Positions 36,841 through 45,311 of a DNA stretch of 55,998 bases are shown in pieces; position 1 is the stretch's first letter, and every line of letters begins with the position of its first letter. The notes beneath the pieces are model-generated. The model worked only from the letters and a program-made list of their open reading frames with translations, made no database searches and had not been told where the DNA came from. The stretch is from assembly GCA_029863275.1 (NCBI GenBank), contig JAOTVS010000006.1:1-55998 (forward strand). Reading direction: 5' to 3'. The position numbers and the translations under genes were made by a program. The DNA comes from Candidatus Nitrosopumilus sp. (GTDB lineage: Archaea; Thermoproteota; Nitrososphaeria; Nitrososphaerales; Nitrosopumilaceae).

Positions 36841-37408
36841 ATGGCAAAAACTGTAGTTATTCTTGACTCTGTAAGATCTGAGCGACAAGGAATCAAGGTT
36901 GCAAACTGGATTGTAAAAGAAATAGAAAAATGAAATCATCGTGTATCTCTAGTTGATCTTCTCAAATTACAACTCCACCTTTTAGATAAAATGTACAAAA
37001 AAATGAATACTCCTTCCGAAAATTTAAAAAAACTTTACAATACAATAAAAGAAGCGGATGGGTATATCACGGTAACTCCAGAGTGTAATCACAGTATTTC
37101 TTCTGCAATGAAGAATACTTTGGATTATTTTTAGAAGAATATTTTTTTAACCCCCATGTATTGTTTCATACACTATTGGATCCTTTGGAGGAATACTTGC
37201 AGGAAATCATCTCAGACAAGTTCTTGCAGAGATTGGGACTCCTGCAATTCCATAACAAATACCTGTATCCAAAATACAAGAAGGTTTTACCGACGACGGG
37301 GAGCTAGCGGATAGAAATTATGAGCGAAGATTTGAAAGGTTTTTTGATGAATTTGAATGGTAAGTCACTGCGTTATATGAACAAAGAAAGAAAGGTACTC
37401 CTTACTAG
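36841..37408 (+). pseudogene. Inactivated NADPH-dependent FMN reductase-like gene
   Basis: The ATG frame begins MAKTVVILDSVRSERQGIKV, then is broken by TGA (after KEIEK). It continues as NHRVSLVDLLKLQL and GYITVTPECNHSISSAMKN to a TAG after LDYF. After a frame change it reads SFGGILAGNHLRQVLAEIGT, then further TAA stops after TPAIP and after DEFEW, and ends with ALYEQRKKGTPY. The pieces line up over about 185 residues with NADPH-dependent FMN reductase/flavodoxin-like proteins (TPEYNH-type loop, GS-GG-LAG). Four in-frame stops and one frameshift show it is dead. Confidence 0.88.
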
Positions 37409-37821
37409 ATAGTCTCAGAGTTATTTGGTATTACTCTGAATATGCTTACTGTATAATCCCCTTGGAATATGTTGATCACCTCCCCTGTGTTTGAATCCAC
37501 ATTTCTAATGCGGAATTTATATTCAAAGGAGCCATCTCCTTTAACATCTACTTGTGCAAAATGAATGGCATCTTCACCTTTGTATATTTGAATAATTACA
37601 GGATGTCTCTCGACAAACTCTGAGGCCTGTCCTCTTACTGAGCCCCAAGGAAAGGTGTTATCTTCAGGAATGTTCATTGGAACAATAGTTTTTTTGATAC
37701 TAATCTCATTATTTATTGGAGTTATCGTGGTGCTGTTTTCAGCCGTTGCAATAGCTGGTTCAAGCCCAATAATTACTACAAAGGCCAACAATGAGGCAAT
37801 ACCAAAATATCTTAATTCCAT
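37405..37821 (-). CDS. Small secreted protein
   Basis: 138 residues. It has a signal peptide (YFGIASLLAFVVIIGLEPAIATA) and an extracellular beta-rich domain (ASEFVERHPVIIQIYKGEDA, HFAQVDVKGDGSFEYKFRIR, IFQGDYTVSIFRV). The latter resembles carboxypeptidase-regulatory or Ig-like beta-sandwich proteins seen in other archaeal secreted proteins. Its 3' end touches the convergent FMN-reductase pseudogene by 4 bp. Confidence 0.7.
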   Translation of the reverse strand: MELRYFGIASLLAFVVIIGLEPAIATAENSTTITPINNEISIKKTIVPMNIPEDNTFPWGSVRGQASEFVERHPVIIQIYKGEDAIHFAQVDVKGDGSFEYKFRIRNVDSNTGEVINIFQGDYTVSIFRVIPNNSETI

Positions 37822-37979
37822 TTCTTATCTTGTTTTACAAACGAGTTTAAAAAACTTATTACCAATTTTTCCATATGTTATAAAAAAGAAATATCCTCCT
37901 CCTATATTTCAATTAATCATTAAAATCCATCAACAGAAATCATCACTTGAGTTTTAAGGTCAACACTCGTAGTTACAAT

Positions 37980-38843
37980 ATGCGTACGGTAAGGAATATC
38001 ATGAAAAAGCCTATTGTAATTGAACAATCCTCCACAGTTTCTCATGCAATGAACCAATTTCTGAAGCACAAGATTAGTCGTCTGCTAACAACAAATGATG
38101 AAGGAAAAATAATTGGGATAATTACAGAAAAAGACATTGGACTATTCCTTCTTTCCAATGACACTGAAAAAAATCTTGATGATATTTCCATTTTGGAGAT
38201 TTCACACCCTCTAATTGAGGTAAGTGAGTCTACACCCGTAGAAGATGCAGCACACATAATGTATTCAAAAAATATTGGATCTATTGGAGTTTCTTCCTTT
38301 GACACTACGGGGATAGTGACTAAAACTGATCTTGCCCGATATTATATCCAACATTATGTTGGACACAAAAGAGTCGGAGATGCGATGACGGTTTCATATT
38401 CATCAATGTATCAGGACGAAAAATTATACAAAATTTTGGATAAAATGATTCAAGATAAAGTATCGCGACTAATCATCAAAGATAGAAAAGATAATGCAGT
38501 TGGGGTAATTACATTTGGTGATGTATTTAGAATATCCTTAACTATGGGTCAAGAAAATGACGTTGTGGATAATTCCGACCCTGCGATAACTGTAATCTTT
38601 CCTAGAAAAGGATTTTTGAGTGAAACTGGGTTTGGAGGCACTACTAGTGCAAAAGATGTAATGAGCAATTGCATTACCTCAGTTGATTACAATGATGACT
38701 TGGTTACTGCATGCACAGAAATGATTGATAATAACATAAATGGTTGTGGTGTTTTGATTAATGGCAAATTATCAGGAATTGTGAGCAAAACTGATATTGC
38801 TGTAATATTATCTGGTTTGCGAAATCAGGTAAATTCTTTTTAA
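37980..38843 (+). CDS. Protein with four CBS domains
   Basis: About 287 residues from the ATG at 37980; the frame is open to a TTG at 37947. It holds two Bateman modules: VRNIMKKPIVIEQS with GIITEKDIGLF, ISHPLIEVSESTP with GIVTKTDLARYY, then VGDAMTVSYSSM with GVITFGDVFRIS, and ISVTSV-like SNCITSVDYNDD with GIVSKTDIAVIL. It is probably a nucleotide-sensing regulator without its own output domain. Its partner is unknown. Confidence 0.88.
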   Translation: MRTVRNIMKKPIVIEQSSTVSHAMNQFLKHKISRLLTTNDEGKIIGIITEKDIGLFLLSNDTEKNLDDISILEISHPLIEVSESTPVEDAAHIMYSKNIGSIGVSSFDTTGIVTKTDLARYYIQHYVGHKRVGDAMTVSYSSMYQDEKLYKILDKMIQDKVSRLIIKDRKDNAVGVITFGDVFRISLTMGQENDVVDNSDPAITVIFPRKGFLSETGFGGTTSAKDVMSNCITSVDYNDDLVTACTEMIDNNINGCGVLINGKLSGIVSKTDIAVILSGLRNQVNSF

Positions 38844-38934
38844 AAACAATACGAGAAAAAACTTGTAGTTTTATTGAAATACAAAAAATGACTTGATAAT
38901 TTTATTTTTTTGTTATTTTTAGAAAAATAATCTA

Positions 38935-39291
38935 TTACCTAACCATTACAGTTAGAATTTCACTGAGTTGGATGGGTTTTTCCAAACAGGCTATGATTCC
39001 ATCTTTTTTCAGCAAATTATCTATTTCACTTTCAGTAAAATTATTGGCAGAAAATATGATTATGTTTTGCTCTCTTAGGATATTCTCAATTTCCAATTCT
39101 TGTATAATGTCAAGACCACTTATCCCAGGCATCTGAATGTCAAGAAAAACAATATCATATTGGTCATTTTTTATCTTAGCCAATCCATCCAGAGGATCAT
39201 TGGTTACTATAATTTCATAGCCTTTGGCCTTTAGAAATTTTGAAAGGAGCTCTGTAATGTCTGGATTATCATCCACTAAAAGCACCTTCAT
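38935..39291 (-). CDS. Single-domain response regulator (CheY-like)
   Basis: 118 residues: acidic pocket VDDNPD, phospho-acceptor Asp51 in VFLDIQMPG, a Ser in IIFSANN and Lys in CLEKPIQ. There is no output domain. No histidine kinase gene is nearby. It is distinct from the receiver protein at 10330. Confidence 0.9.
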   Translation of the reverse strand: MKVLLVDDNPDITELLSKFLKAKGYEIIVTNDPLDGLAKIKNDQYDIVFLDIQMPGISGLDIIQELEIENILREQNIIIFSANNFTESEIDNLLKKDGIIACLEKPIQLSEILTVMVR

Positions 39292-39623
39292 GATTGATAC
39301 ACCGAATCTTTAACGTTAGCCCAAACAATATTCAAATTATGTATCATTTTTTTGATCTTCGAAAAATTTATTTTAAAACTTACTATGTCTTTGCAAGGAC
39401 AATTGTATCTGGTTTATCCTTCTTTATTTTTAAATAACACTATATGTAAAAATTTGGCGCACTCTGCTCAAAATTTTTCGGATCTTTTTCCATTCATAAA
39501 AATAACCCTCCCATTATTTTCAAGAATAAATAAACGATTTCGTCTAAATTAAAATTTTTTACTCTTGTATGAAATTTCTATTACATACTAATTTCTAATA
39601 ATCTTTTTATTTTAGAAAACTAT
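39292..39623. other. Intergenic region without recognisable gene
   Basis: AT-rich, with only low-complexity frames. It presumably carries the promoters of the response regulator (leftwards) and the zinc micro-protein at 39624 (rightwards). Confidence 0.4.
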
Positions 39624-39728
39624 ATGCCAAAATGTAGAAATTGCCAGGAAGATTTTATTCCAGAACAATCAAGCTTTTGCTCTAAAACCTGTGTTGATAG
39701 TCATTCCAAAAGGCTATTTTTACACTAA
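39624..39728 (+). CDS. 34-residue zinc-finger-like micro-protein
   Basis: Reads MPKCRNCQEDFIPEQ then SFCSKTCVDSHSKRL: C-x2-C and C-x3-C separated by about 15 residues with a following His. This resembles a small treble-clef or MYND-like zinc knuckle. Too short for confident naming. Confidence 0.55.
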   Translation: MPKCRNCQEDFIPEQSSFCSKTCVDSHSKRLFLH

Positions 39729-39809
39729 AATATTGGATATGGTATTTGAATTCTAACTTTCCCAATTAATCTTCACTATCCTTAAGTCAATAAAGCATTC
39801 AAAAATACC

Positions 39810-40004
39810 ATGCATTGTTTTGTTTGTGGAAAAAGGAAGGAAGATTATCAAGTGTGGACAAATAAAATCATTATTGGGGCGACATATGATTCAGAATTTC
39901 AAGATAATGACCTTATCAGAAATCTATCTGAAAAATCTGTAATTTGTCATAATTGTCTTAAAATAATTGAAAAAGAAGTGGATAAAAAAAGGAAGAAATT
40001 GTGA
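39810..40004 (+). CDS. Small zinc-binding protein (two CxxC knuckles)
   Basis: 64 residues: MHCFVCGKRK at the start and VICHNCLKIIEKE towards the end, giving two C-x2-C pairs about 45 residues apart, with a basic C-terminal tail (KKRKKL). Such proteins usually bind nucleic acid or act as small subunits; function unknown. Confidence 0.6.
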   Translation: MHCFVCGKRKEDYQVWTNKIIIGATYDSEFQDNDLIRNLSEKSVICHNCLKIIEKEVDKKRKKL

Positions 40005-40068
40005 CTCATACACTCTACTATCCCAGTTAATGCAATTTCCTTTTATTTTGCCTAACACATGCCTTTGC

Positions 40069-40266
40069 ATGGAAAGCAAATCCGGAAAATCTGAAAAAAT
40101 AATAGATAATTGGCCATTTGGTGTTGCTATTGCGCTTGCAACTGCATTTGGTGTAACAATATTTGTGAAAAATGCATATTATGGTGGAATTTTTTTCCTT
40201 ATTTTGTTTTTTGTACTTCTTTCTATCAAAAAAGGGTGGTTTAAAGATAAGATATTTCATGACTAA
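40069..40266 (+). CDS. Small membrane protein with two helices
   Basis: About 65 residues from the ATG at 40069; the upstream extension of the frame looks non-coding and overlaps the zinc protein. Two hydrophobic stretches (FGVAIALATAFGVTIFV and GGIFFLILFFVLLSI) are followed by a basic tail. No family recognised. Confidence 0.55.
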   Translation: MESKSGKSEKIIDNWPFGVAIALATAFGVTIFVKNAYYGGIFFLILFFVLLSIKKGWFKDKIFHD

Positions 40267-40458
40267 TTTTCTTGATTTCCCAAAAAACGAGATTTTTTGA
40301 TATTTTGTCATTTTCTTTATTCAAGTAATTTTAATGATAGAATGAAATATTTTGAGTGTTGATTTTCTGAGGTTATTATTCACCGATTTAGGTTTTCTAG
40401 ACGGGCTAATTCCAAAATGAAGTAAATTCTATTTAAATTAAAAAAAGAAAAGGATGAT

Positions 40459-41364
40459 CTATCCAATGTTTAGTGGAATAGATGCACTTCCAAAGGGTTC
40501 GGATATTCTAAAGACATATTCCTTTGATGGGTCATATTCAAATTTCGTCCCACCATACCCAATGTTTGGTCCAAACAGCATGTTAAATACTTCAGATGTT
40601 CCGGATTTGACAATAATTTGTCCGTTTGTAAAGTCCATTCCAGAATACTTGTATGCCTTATCACCATTCCATACATCATAGTTACAAATAGATGGACCGG
40701 TGCATATCATTGCAACATCCTCAGAGGACTCATTTACTGCTAAAATTTTTACAGCAAGAATTGCTTGTCCAGTGGGACTAATTTCAAATGAATTGCCTTC
40801 AGTTCCAAGACCTGTCCAATAGTAAATCAATGGTCCTACTTGGAATGATTGTCCGTTTGATTTTATCCAATTGGCCTCAATTTCATCTTTGACGGCTCTT
40901 TCACAATTGAGTCTTTCATATGCTTTTACAATTTCAGAGCATTTTTCAAGTTCATCCTCAAGAGATGATACTTGTGAATTATCAGAAGAAATTTCTGTTG
41001 GAGGACTCATTTCAACTGGTTCAGCTGTTGGTACTGAAATAACTCCTGTTTTAATTAGATGTTGAATCCCGTTTACAAATTCTCCATCAGAAATTGTCCC
41101 ATCTGCCCACCATCCAGCATTATTTTTCACCCATTCAGGAACTCCCTGAGATTTCTCTGCTGATACTACTGTTGGGGGAATTACAATAATTCCATCTTTG
41201 ATAAGAAATTGAATTCCTTGTACAAAGTCTGATTCAGATATTGTCCCATCTGCCCACCATCCAGCATTATTTTTCACCCAAGCAGGCACCTCTTGAGCAT
41301 TTGCAAAAGAAGTAACTGAACCAATGAGTAAAATTGCTGTAATTGCAGTTATTGTGGTTTTCAT
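40459..41364 (-). CDS. Secreted protein with two WVKNNAGWWADG repeats
   Basis: 301 residues. A signal peptide (about 1-23) is followed by two near-identical repeats of about 48 residues, each with WVKNNAGWWADGTIS, an F-V-x-GIQ-x-LIK helix and I-x-VP. This repeat is widespread in secreted proteins of ammonia-oxidising archaea. The C-terminal domain has Cys residues in MICTGPSICNYD, EKCSEI and LNCERA and resembles beta-sandwich proteins of the same group. The start codon lies 22 nt from a TATA box carrying two CACTAG-type motifs, so it may belong to the regulon described in the findings. The ligand is unknown. Confidence 0.82.
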   Translation of the reverse strand: MKTTITAITAILLIGSVTSFANAQEVPAWVKNNAGWWADGTISESDFVQGIQFLIKDGIIVIPPTVVSAEKSQGVPEWVKNNAGWWADGTISDGEFVNGIQHLIKTGVISVPTAEPVEMSPPTEISSDNSQVSSLEDELEKCSEIVKAYERLNCERAVKDEIEANWIKSNGQSFQVGPLIYYWTGLGTEGNSFEISPTGQAILAVKILAVNESSEDVAMICTGPSICNYDVWNGDKAYKYSGMDFTNGQIIVKSGTSEVFNMLFGPNIGYGGTKFEYDPSKEYVFRISEPFGSASIPLNIG

Positions 41365-41385
41365 TAATGTTAATTTTCATATCTA

Positions 41386-41422
41386 CTATATATTCTGGTG
41401 CTAATAAATAATCTAGTGCCAA
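41386..41422 (-). promoter_or_regulatory. CACTAG motif pair and TATA box of the secreted repeat-protein gene
   Basis: On the minus strand: TTGGCACTAG (41413-41422), 8 bases, TTAGCACCAG (41395-41404), then AATATATAG (41386-41394) and the ATG at 41364. Motif spacing is 18 bp here rather than 19. Confidence 0.65.
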
Positions 41423-41447
41423 ATTATGGCAATAATTCGGAAAATTT

Positions 41448-41457
41448 CTAGTGGTAA
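41448..41457 (-). promoter_or_regulatory. Additional single CACTAG motif
   Basis: TTACCACTAG on the minus strand, 35 bp beyond the distal motif of the previous pair. It lies between the divergent genes at 41364 and 41509 and might act on either. Confidence 0.4.
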
Positions 41458-41508
41458 GAAAAATTTTTTCCATTTTGCTTTTTATTCTATTAAATTGGAA
41501 TTACAAAA

Positions 41509-42045
41509 GTGAATGAAAAGCAAGACTATCTGAATACAAACAAGAAATCATTAACTGAGAAAGATGTGACAAATTATGTAATTGAGAGATTCAAAGATGT
41601 AAAGAAATCTCAAAAGATAAAAAATCTGGTAGAGTTTCATGCAATGAACAAGTATATGCTAATGTCACATGACCAAGAAGAACTAAAAAAAATGGGACAA
41701 TCTGTTGCAAAATACAAAACGATTGCATTTTTAGAAATTTTGGAATTTTACGAGTCTCATTTAAAAAAAACACTAAAAAATCCGCCCACAATTAAAAAGC
41801 ATTCAAACGTACTTTTGCATATTTTTGGTCATTTTTCCAAATATTTTGAATCCCATGAAAAAACATTATTTCTTGATTTATTAGAAAATTACAGAAAAGA
41901 AAAAATAAGTTTAGAAACAATTCTTGGACATGTAAATTCAATAACCTTTAGGTTTAACAATACATATCTAGCCTCTCAAACTTATTTTTTGCTTTATTCA
42001 AATCAAGGCTCTGACTTTTTTACCATTAATGCAAAAAATATTTGA
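41509..42045 (+). CDS. DUF1722 (YbgA-like) protein
   Basis: 178 residues, GTG start. It contains the DUF1722 signature FHAMNKYMLMSHDQEELKKMGQSVA and a helical remainder with HIFGHFSKYF. In many bacteria this domain is encoded next to photolyase (ybgA-phr of Escherichia coli) or fused to DUF523, and the same neighbour follows here after about 95 bp. The biochemical role is not established; a link with photodamage or thiouridine chemistry has been suggested by context only. No CACTAG pair is visible in its own promoter. Confidence 0.88.
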   Translation: MNEKQDYLNTNKKSLTEKDVTNYVIERFKDVKKSQKIKNLVEFHAMNKYMLMSHDQEELKKMGQSVAKYKTIAFLEILEFYESHLKKTLKNPPTIKKHSNVLLHIFGHFSKYFESHEKTLFLDLLENYRKEKISLETILGHVNSITFRFNNTYLASQTYFLLYSNQGSDFFTINAKNI

Positions 42046-42139
42046 AGACTTTTTGGCTAGAACATGTTCAGATAAAAAGAGGCTATTTCATTATCTTGAT
42101 TAAAGATTATTTTATTACATTAAAAATTAGGAAACAAAG

Positions 42140-43489
42140 ATGAATAAATATAAAAAATCACTTTTCATTTTTAGACGAGATTTACGTTTAGAGGACAACA
42201 CCGGATTAATCCTTGCCCTTCAAAAATCTGAAAAAGTAATACCTTGTTTTATTTATGATACTACTCTTGCAAAAAAGTTTTCTAAATCCTCTTTTCGATG
42301 GAATTTTTTGAATCAATCTTTAATTGATTTGGATTTAGAACTAAGAAAAAATAAAACCGCCCTTCAAGTTTTTCAAGGAATACCTAGTGGAATTGTCCAG
42401 AAAATTATCTTCAATGAAGAGGTTGATGCCATATTTGTAAATGCTGATTTTTCAAACTACTCAAAAAAAAGAGATAAAGAAATCTCAGAAATCTGCAAAA
42501 AAAACAATGTGGATTTTAACTCTCATCTTGATTTTGTACTACATAACCCAAATGAGATAAAAACAAATGATGGAAAGCCCTATACTATATATTCTCATTT
42601 TTTTAAAAAGGCAAGACAATCCCCAGTTCGAAAAATTATAAAAAATTCTAAAAACAATTACAAAATGAATACAGTTTCAGACAAAATTATCCAAAAAGTT
42701 GAGATAGAAAATTATTTAATCCCAGGAGGAAGAAAAAATGGTTTAAAAATACTTTATAATTTAGAGAAATTTAAAAATTATGACAAGGATAGGAACTATC
42801 CTGGATCAGATAGTACAACAAAACTATCTGCGCACAACAAATTTGGAACTATTTCTATAAGAGAGGTTTTTCATGCTATACAAGATCAATTGGGATTTGA
42901 TCACACACTAATGAGAGAAATTTACTGGAGGGAATTTTTTAATTACATCCTTTTCCATTTTCCTGAGTCAAACAGAAGATCTTTTAAAACACGCTTTAGG
43001 AAAATACCTTGGTCAAGATCTCAAATTAAATTTAATGCATGGTGTAATGGAAAAACAGGATTCCCAATAGTTGATGCGGGAATGAAAGAGCTAAACAATA
43101 CTGGATTCCTTCATAATAGAGTAAGAATGATTGTGGCCTCCTTTTTAACAAAAGATCTTCATATACATTGGAAATGGGGCGAGAGATTTTTTTCAAAAAA
43201 ATTGATTGATTATGATCCTGCAGTAAATGCTGGAAACTGGCAGTGGACTGCATCCACTGGATGTGATGCAGTACCATATTTTCGAATTTTTAACCCGTGG
43301 CTACAACAAGAAAAATTTGATGCCAATTGTATTTATATAAAAAAATGGATTCCAGAGTTAGCTGGAATTTCTCCAAAAATAATTCATAACCTGTGGAAAA
43401 GTTTTCCAAAGGATTTGAAATACACTAAACCAATATTAAATCATAAAGTAGAATCTCAAAAAGCAAAGGAAATCTTCAAACTTCAATAA
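42140..43489 (+). CDS. phr: Deoxyribodipyrimidine photolyase (class I CPD type)
   Basis: 449 residues. A light-driven, FAD-dependent enzyme that splits UV-induced pyrimidine dimers. The N-terminal antenna-binding domain begins FRRDLRLEDN. The C-terminal FAD domain has YWREFFNY (about 262-269), GKTGFPIVDAGMKEL, LHNRVRMIVASFLTKDL, WKWGERFF, NAGNWQWTASTGCDA and PYFRIFNPW. The Asn after AG and the Trp residues of the electron-transfer chain are in place. It follows DUF1722 on the same strand and ends 3 bp from the convergent SDR gene. Its presence fits life in sunlit water. Confidence 0.94.
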   Translation: MNKYKKSLFIFRRDLRLEDNTGLILALQKSEKVIPCFIYDTTLAKKFSKSSFRWNFLNQSLIDLDLELRKNKTALQVFQGIPSGIVQKIIFNEEVDAIFVNADFSNYSKKRDKEISEICKKNNVDFNSHLDFVLHNPNEIKTNDGKPYTIYSHFFKKARQSPVRKIIKNSKNNYKMNTVSDKIIQKVEIENYLIPGGRKNGLKILYNLEKFKNYDKDRNYPGSDSTTKLSAHNKFGTISIREVFHAIQDQLGFDHTLMREIYWREFFNYILFHFPESNRRSFKTRFRKIPWSRSQIKFNAWCNGKTGFPIVDAGMKELNNTGFLHNRVRMIVASFLTKDLHIHWKWGERFFSKKLIDYDPAVNAGNWQWTASTGCDAVPYFRIFNPWLQQEKFDANCIYIKKWIPELAGISPKIIHNLWKSFPKDLKYTKPILNHKVESQKAKEIFKLQ

Positions 43490-43492
43490 TTG

Positions 43493-44872
43493 CTATACTG
43501 GTTTACCCCTAAATTGATAGTCAATCACTTTGTGGAATAGGTTGTGAGATGAAATTACTGTAAGTGCTGCAAAAAATATGCCAACAAAGTTTCTAATTGT
43601 CATTAACTCGTTTGGTTGGGAAGCAATTATAGAAGTCTGGAAAATAACATAAAAATTATCAAACAACCAAAACCCTAGGGTAAGCCATGATAATACTCCT
43701 GCAATAAGATATCCTAAGCGAGTTTTGTTACGAATAAAAATAATTGATGCAACAATTGCACTATACCAGAAAAATGAACCTACCAACCATAGCGGTTCGA
43801 AAACTTCTGGCCGGTCATCTAGCCAATAATAAGTAATTCCCGTTATTGCTAATGCAACTAAGCTTATCTGAATTAGTTTTTGATTAATTTTAAATCCTGT
43901 TCTCTCCTCCTTAAGCTCTAATTTTGGAGGATTTTCCTTCATTTCTTTTGTTGCAATATCGATAGATTCTCTAACTGTTTTTAGCTTTAATGGGATAATT
44001 TTGGACAAGGAATCATCTGAAACAATTGTATCATGAACTAGACTGTCAATTAATGGGCGTGCAAGAGAAGCTTTCACTGGAGTAATCAAATCCACCCAAT
44101 ATGAGGAGAGGGTTGTGGTCAAGAAGGGAATTTGGATTACAAACAAGTTTTTGTTTAGATAGGCAGAATATGATCTCATTAACTCTTCATAGGTCATTTG
44201 TTCAGGACCTCCTATTTCAAAGATTTTTCCCGCAGTCTCTTTTTTCTCCAAACACCCAATAAGATAATCTATTACGTCATCTACTGCGATGGGTTGGGCC
44301 AAAGATTTGACCCATGAAGGACAAACCATAATTCTTAATCTTTCAACTAGGTATCGAAGCATTGCATAAGATCCTCCCTCAGCACCAATTATTATTGATG
44401 CACGTAACTCAGTTACAGGTATGTCTCCTGAAGCAAGAATTTGACCTACTTCCTTTCTACTTTGCATATGTGGAGATAATTCTAAACTATCATCAACCAA
44501 TCCGCCCAGATAGATAATTCTTTTAACTCCTGCCTTAGTTGCAGCATTTAAAAAATTTTCAGCCTGAACTCTTTCACGAGCTGAAAATTGTTTCCATTCT
44601 TCTTTACTTCCCTCCATAGAATGTAGCAAATAAAATGCTATCTCTATCCCATCCATTGCTTTTTCTAATTGGTCTGGTTGAAAAACATCAGCTTGAACAT
44701 ATCTTATATTTTCTGAATTTTGAATCTTCCGTCTACTCATTGCAGTTACTTTGTACCCTTTTTTACAAAGAGATGAAATCAATCTAGATCCTATAAAACC
44801 CGTACATCCTGTAACTAAAATAGAAAAAGGTGCAATCCTTAACTTAGAATCTTCTGACAAGATTTGATTCAT
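43493..44872 (-). CDS. SDR-type NAD(P)-binding protein with C-terminal membrane domain
   Basis: 459 residues. The N-terminal half is an atypical SDR: VTGCTGFIGSRL (glycine-rich dinucleotide site), AMSRRK, ADVFQPDQLEKAMDG, LLHSM, RIIYLGGL, ELRASIIIGAEGGSYAM and EIGGPEQMTYEEL. The C-terminal 130 residues form about four membrane helices (ISLVALAITGITYYWL, PLWLVGSFFWYSAIVASIIF). Similar SDR-DUF2867-type proteins accompany photolyase in bacterial light- or singlet-oxygen-induced clusters. It begins 2 bp after the stop of the small membrane protein upstream, so they form an operon under a CACTAG promoter. The substrate is unknown; a lipid or quinone is plausible. Confidence 0.85.
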   Translation of the reverse strand: MNQILSEDSKLRIAPFSILVTGCTGFIGSRLISSLCKKGYKVTAMSRRKIQNSENIRYVQADVFQPDQLEKAMDGIEIAFYLLHSMEGSKEEWKQFSARERVQAENFLNAATKAGVKRIIYLGGLVDDSLELSPHMQSRKEVGQILASGDIPVTELRASIIIGAEGGSYAMLRYLVERLRIMVCPSWVKSLAQPIAVDDVIDYLIGCLEKKETAGKIFEIGGPEQMTYEELMRSYSAYLNKNLFVIQIPFLTTTLSSYWVDLITPVKASLARPLIDSLVHDTIVSDDSLSKIIPLKLKTVRESIDIATKEMKENPPKLELKEERTGFKINQKLIQISLVALAITGITYYWLDDRPEVFEPLWLVGSFFWYSAIVASIIFIRNKTRLGYLIAGVLSWLTLGFWLFDNFYVIFQTSIIASQPNELMTIRNFVGIFFAALTVISSHNLFHKVIDYQFRGKPV

Positions 44873-44873
44873 C

Positions 44874-45074
44874 TTACCTCAGTGCAGCAAGTTCTTGCTG
44901 ATTTGATTGCCTTACTTTGATGCCGATTCCTATGGTCACTGCACCAACCACTAACCACAAATACCCACCAGCAGTATAAGCGCTACTCAAAGTGTAATCA
45001 ATTGAACCTGCAATCAAGAAACCAATTCCCAATCCTACTAACATGGCACCTACAATTAAAATAAGCTTATCCAT
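44874..45074 (-). CDS. Small two-helix membrane protein
   Basis: 66 residues from the ATG at 45074, which is preceded by aaaggag; the frame is open to 45113. Two membrane helices (LILIVGAMLVGLGIGFLIAG and YLWLVVGAVTIGIGIKV) have a charged C-terminus. It is co-transcribed with the SDR-membrane protein and may be its partner. Confidence 0.7.
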   Translation of the reverse strand: MDKLILIVGAMLVGLGIGFLIAGSIDYTLSSAYTAGGYLWLVVGAVTIGIGIKVRQSNQQELAALR

Positions 45075-45153
45075 TTTGGTTACTCCTTTTTGATTGGCAG
45101 TCCCCCTGGACAACTCTTACCTTTGACTTTGTATCATGTGGTAATGTAGACAT
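45067..45153 (-). CDS. Possible leaderless 28-residue peptide
   Basis: An ATG at 45153 lies 21 nt from the TATA box of the CACTAG promoter, the same distance as for the other genes of the set. The frame (MSTLPHDTKSKVRVVQGD and a polar end) overlaps the start of the 66-residue membrane protein by 8 bp. It may be a real peptide that couples translation to the next gene, or a chance frame in a leader. Confidence 0.4.
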   Translation of the reverse strand: MSTLPHDTKSKVRVVQGDCQSKRSNQNG

Positions 45154-45173
45154 GAATATTTTTTGCTACCTAA

Positions 45174-45211
45174 TTATATAAACTAGTGATAAATAAAAAT
45201 CCTGGTGCCAA
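45174..45211 (-). promoter_or_regulatory. CACTAG motif pair and TATA box of the SDR operon
   Basis: On the minus strand: TTGGCACCAG (45202-45211), 9 bases, TTATCACTAG (45183-45192), directly followed by TTTATATAA (45174-45182). Spacing is 19 bp. Faces away from the matching pair at 45255. Confidence 0.8.
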
Positions 45212-45254
45212 TTTTGTTTAAATTTAGATAAAAATTTCTCTAAAATCTACTAAT

Positions 45255-45291
45255 TTAACACTAGAAATAAAAGTTAGCATTAGTTAAATAT
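45255..45291 (+). promoter_or_regulatory. CACTAG motif pair and TATA box of the CarH-like gene
   Basis: TTAACACTAG (45255-45264), 9 bases, TTAGCATTAG (45274-45283), then TTAAATAT (45284-45291). The ATG at 45312 is 21 nt beyond, so the mRNA is probably leaderless. The position suggests autoregulation if the encoded protein binds this motif. Confidence 0.8.
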
Positions 45292-45311
45292 GTGGCTAAA
45301 TATCATATTTC

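Noticed and set aside
39352-39552. 66-codon open frame
   Set aside because: Composition follows the AT-rich background, with no ribosome-binding site or domain; likely chance.
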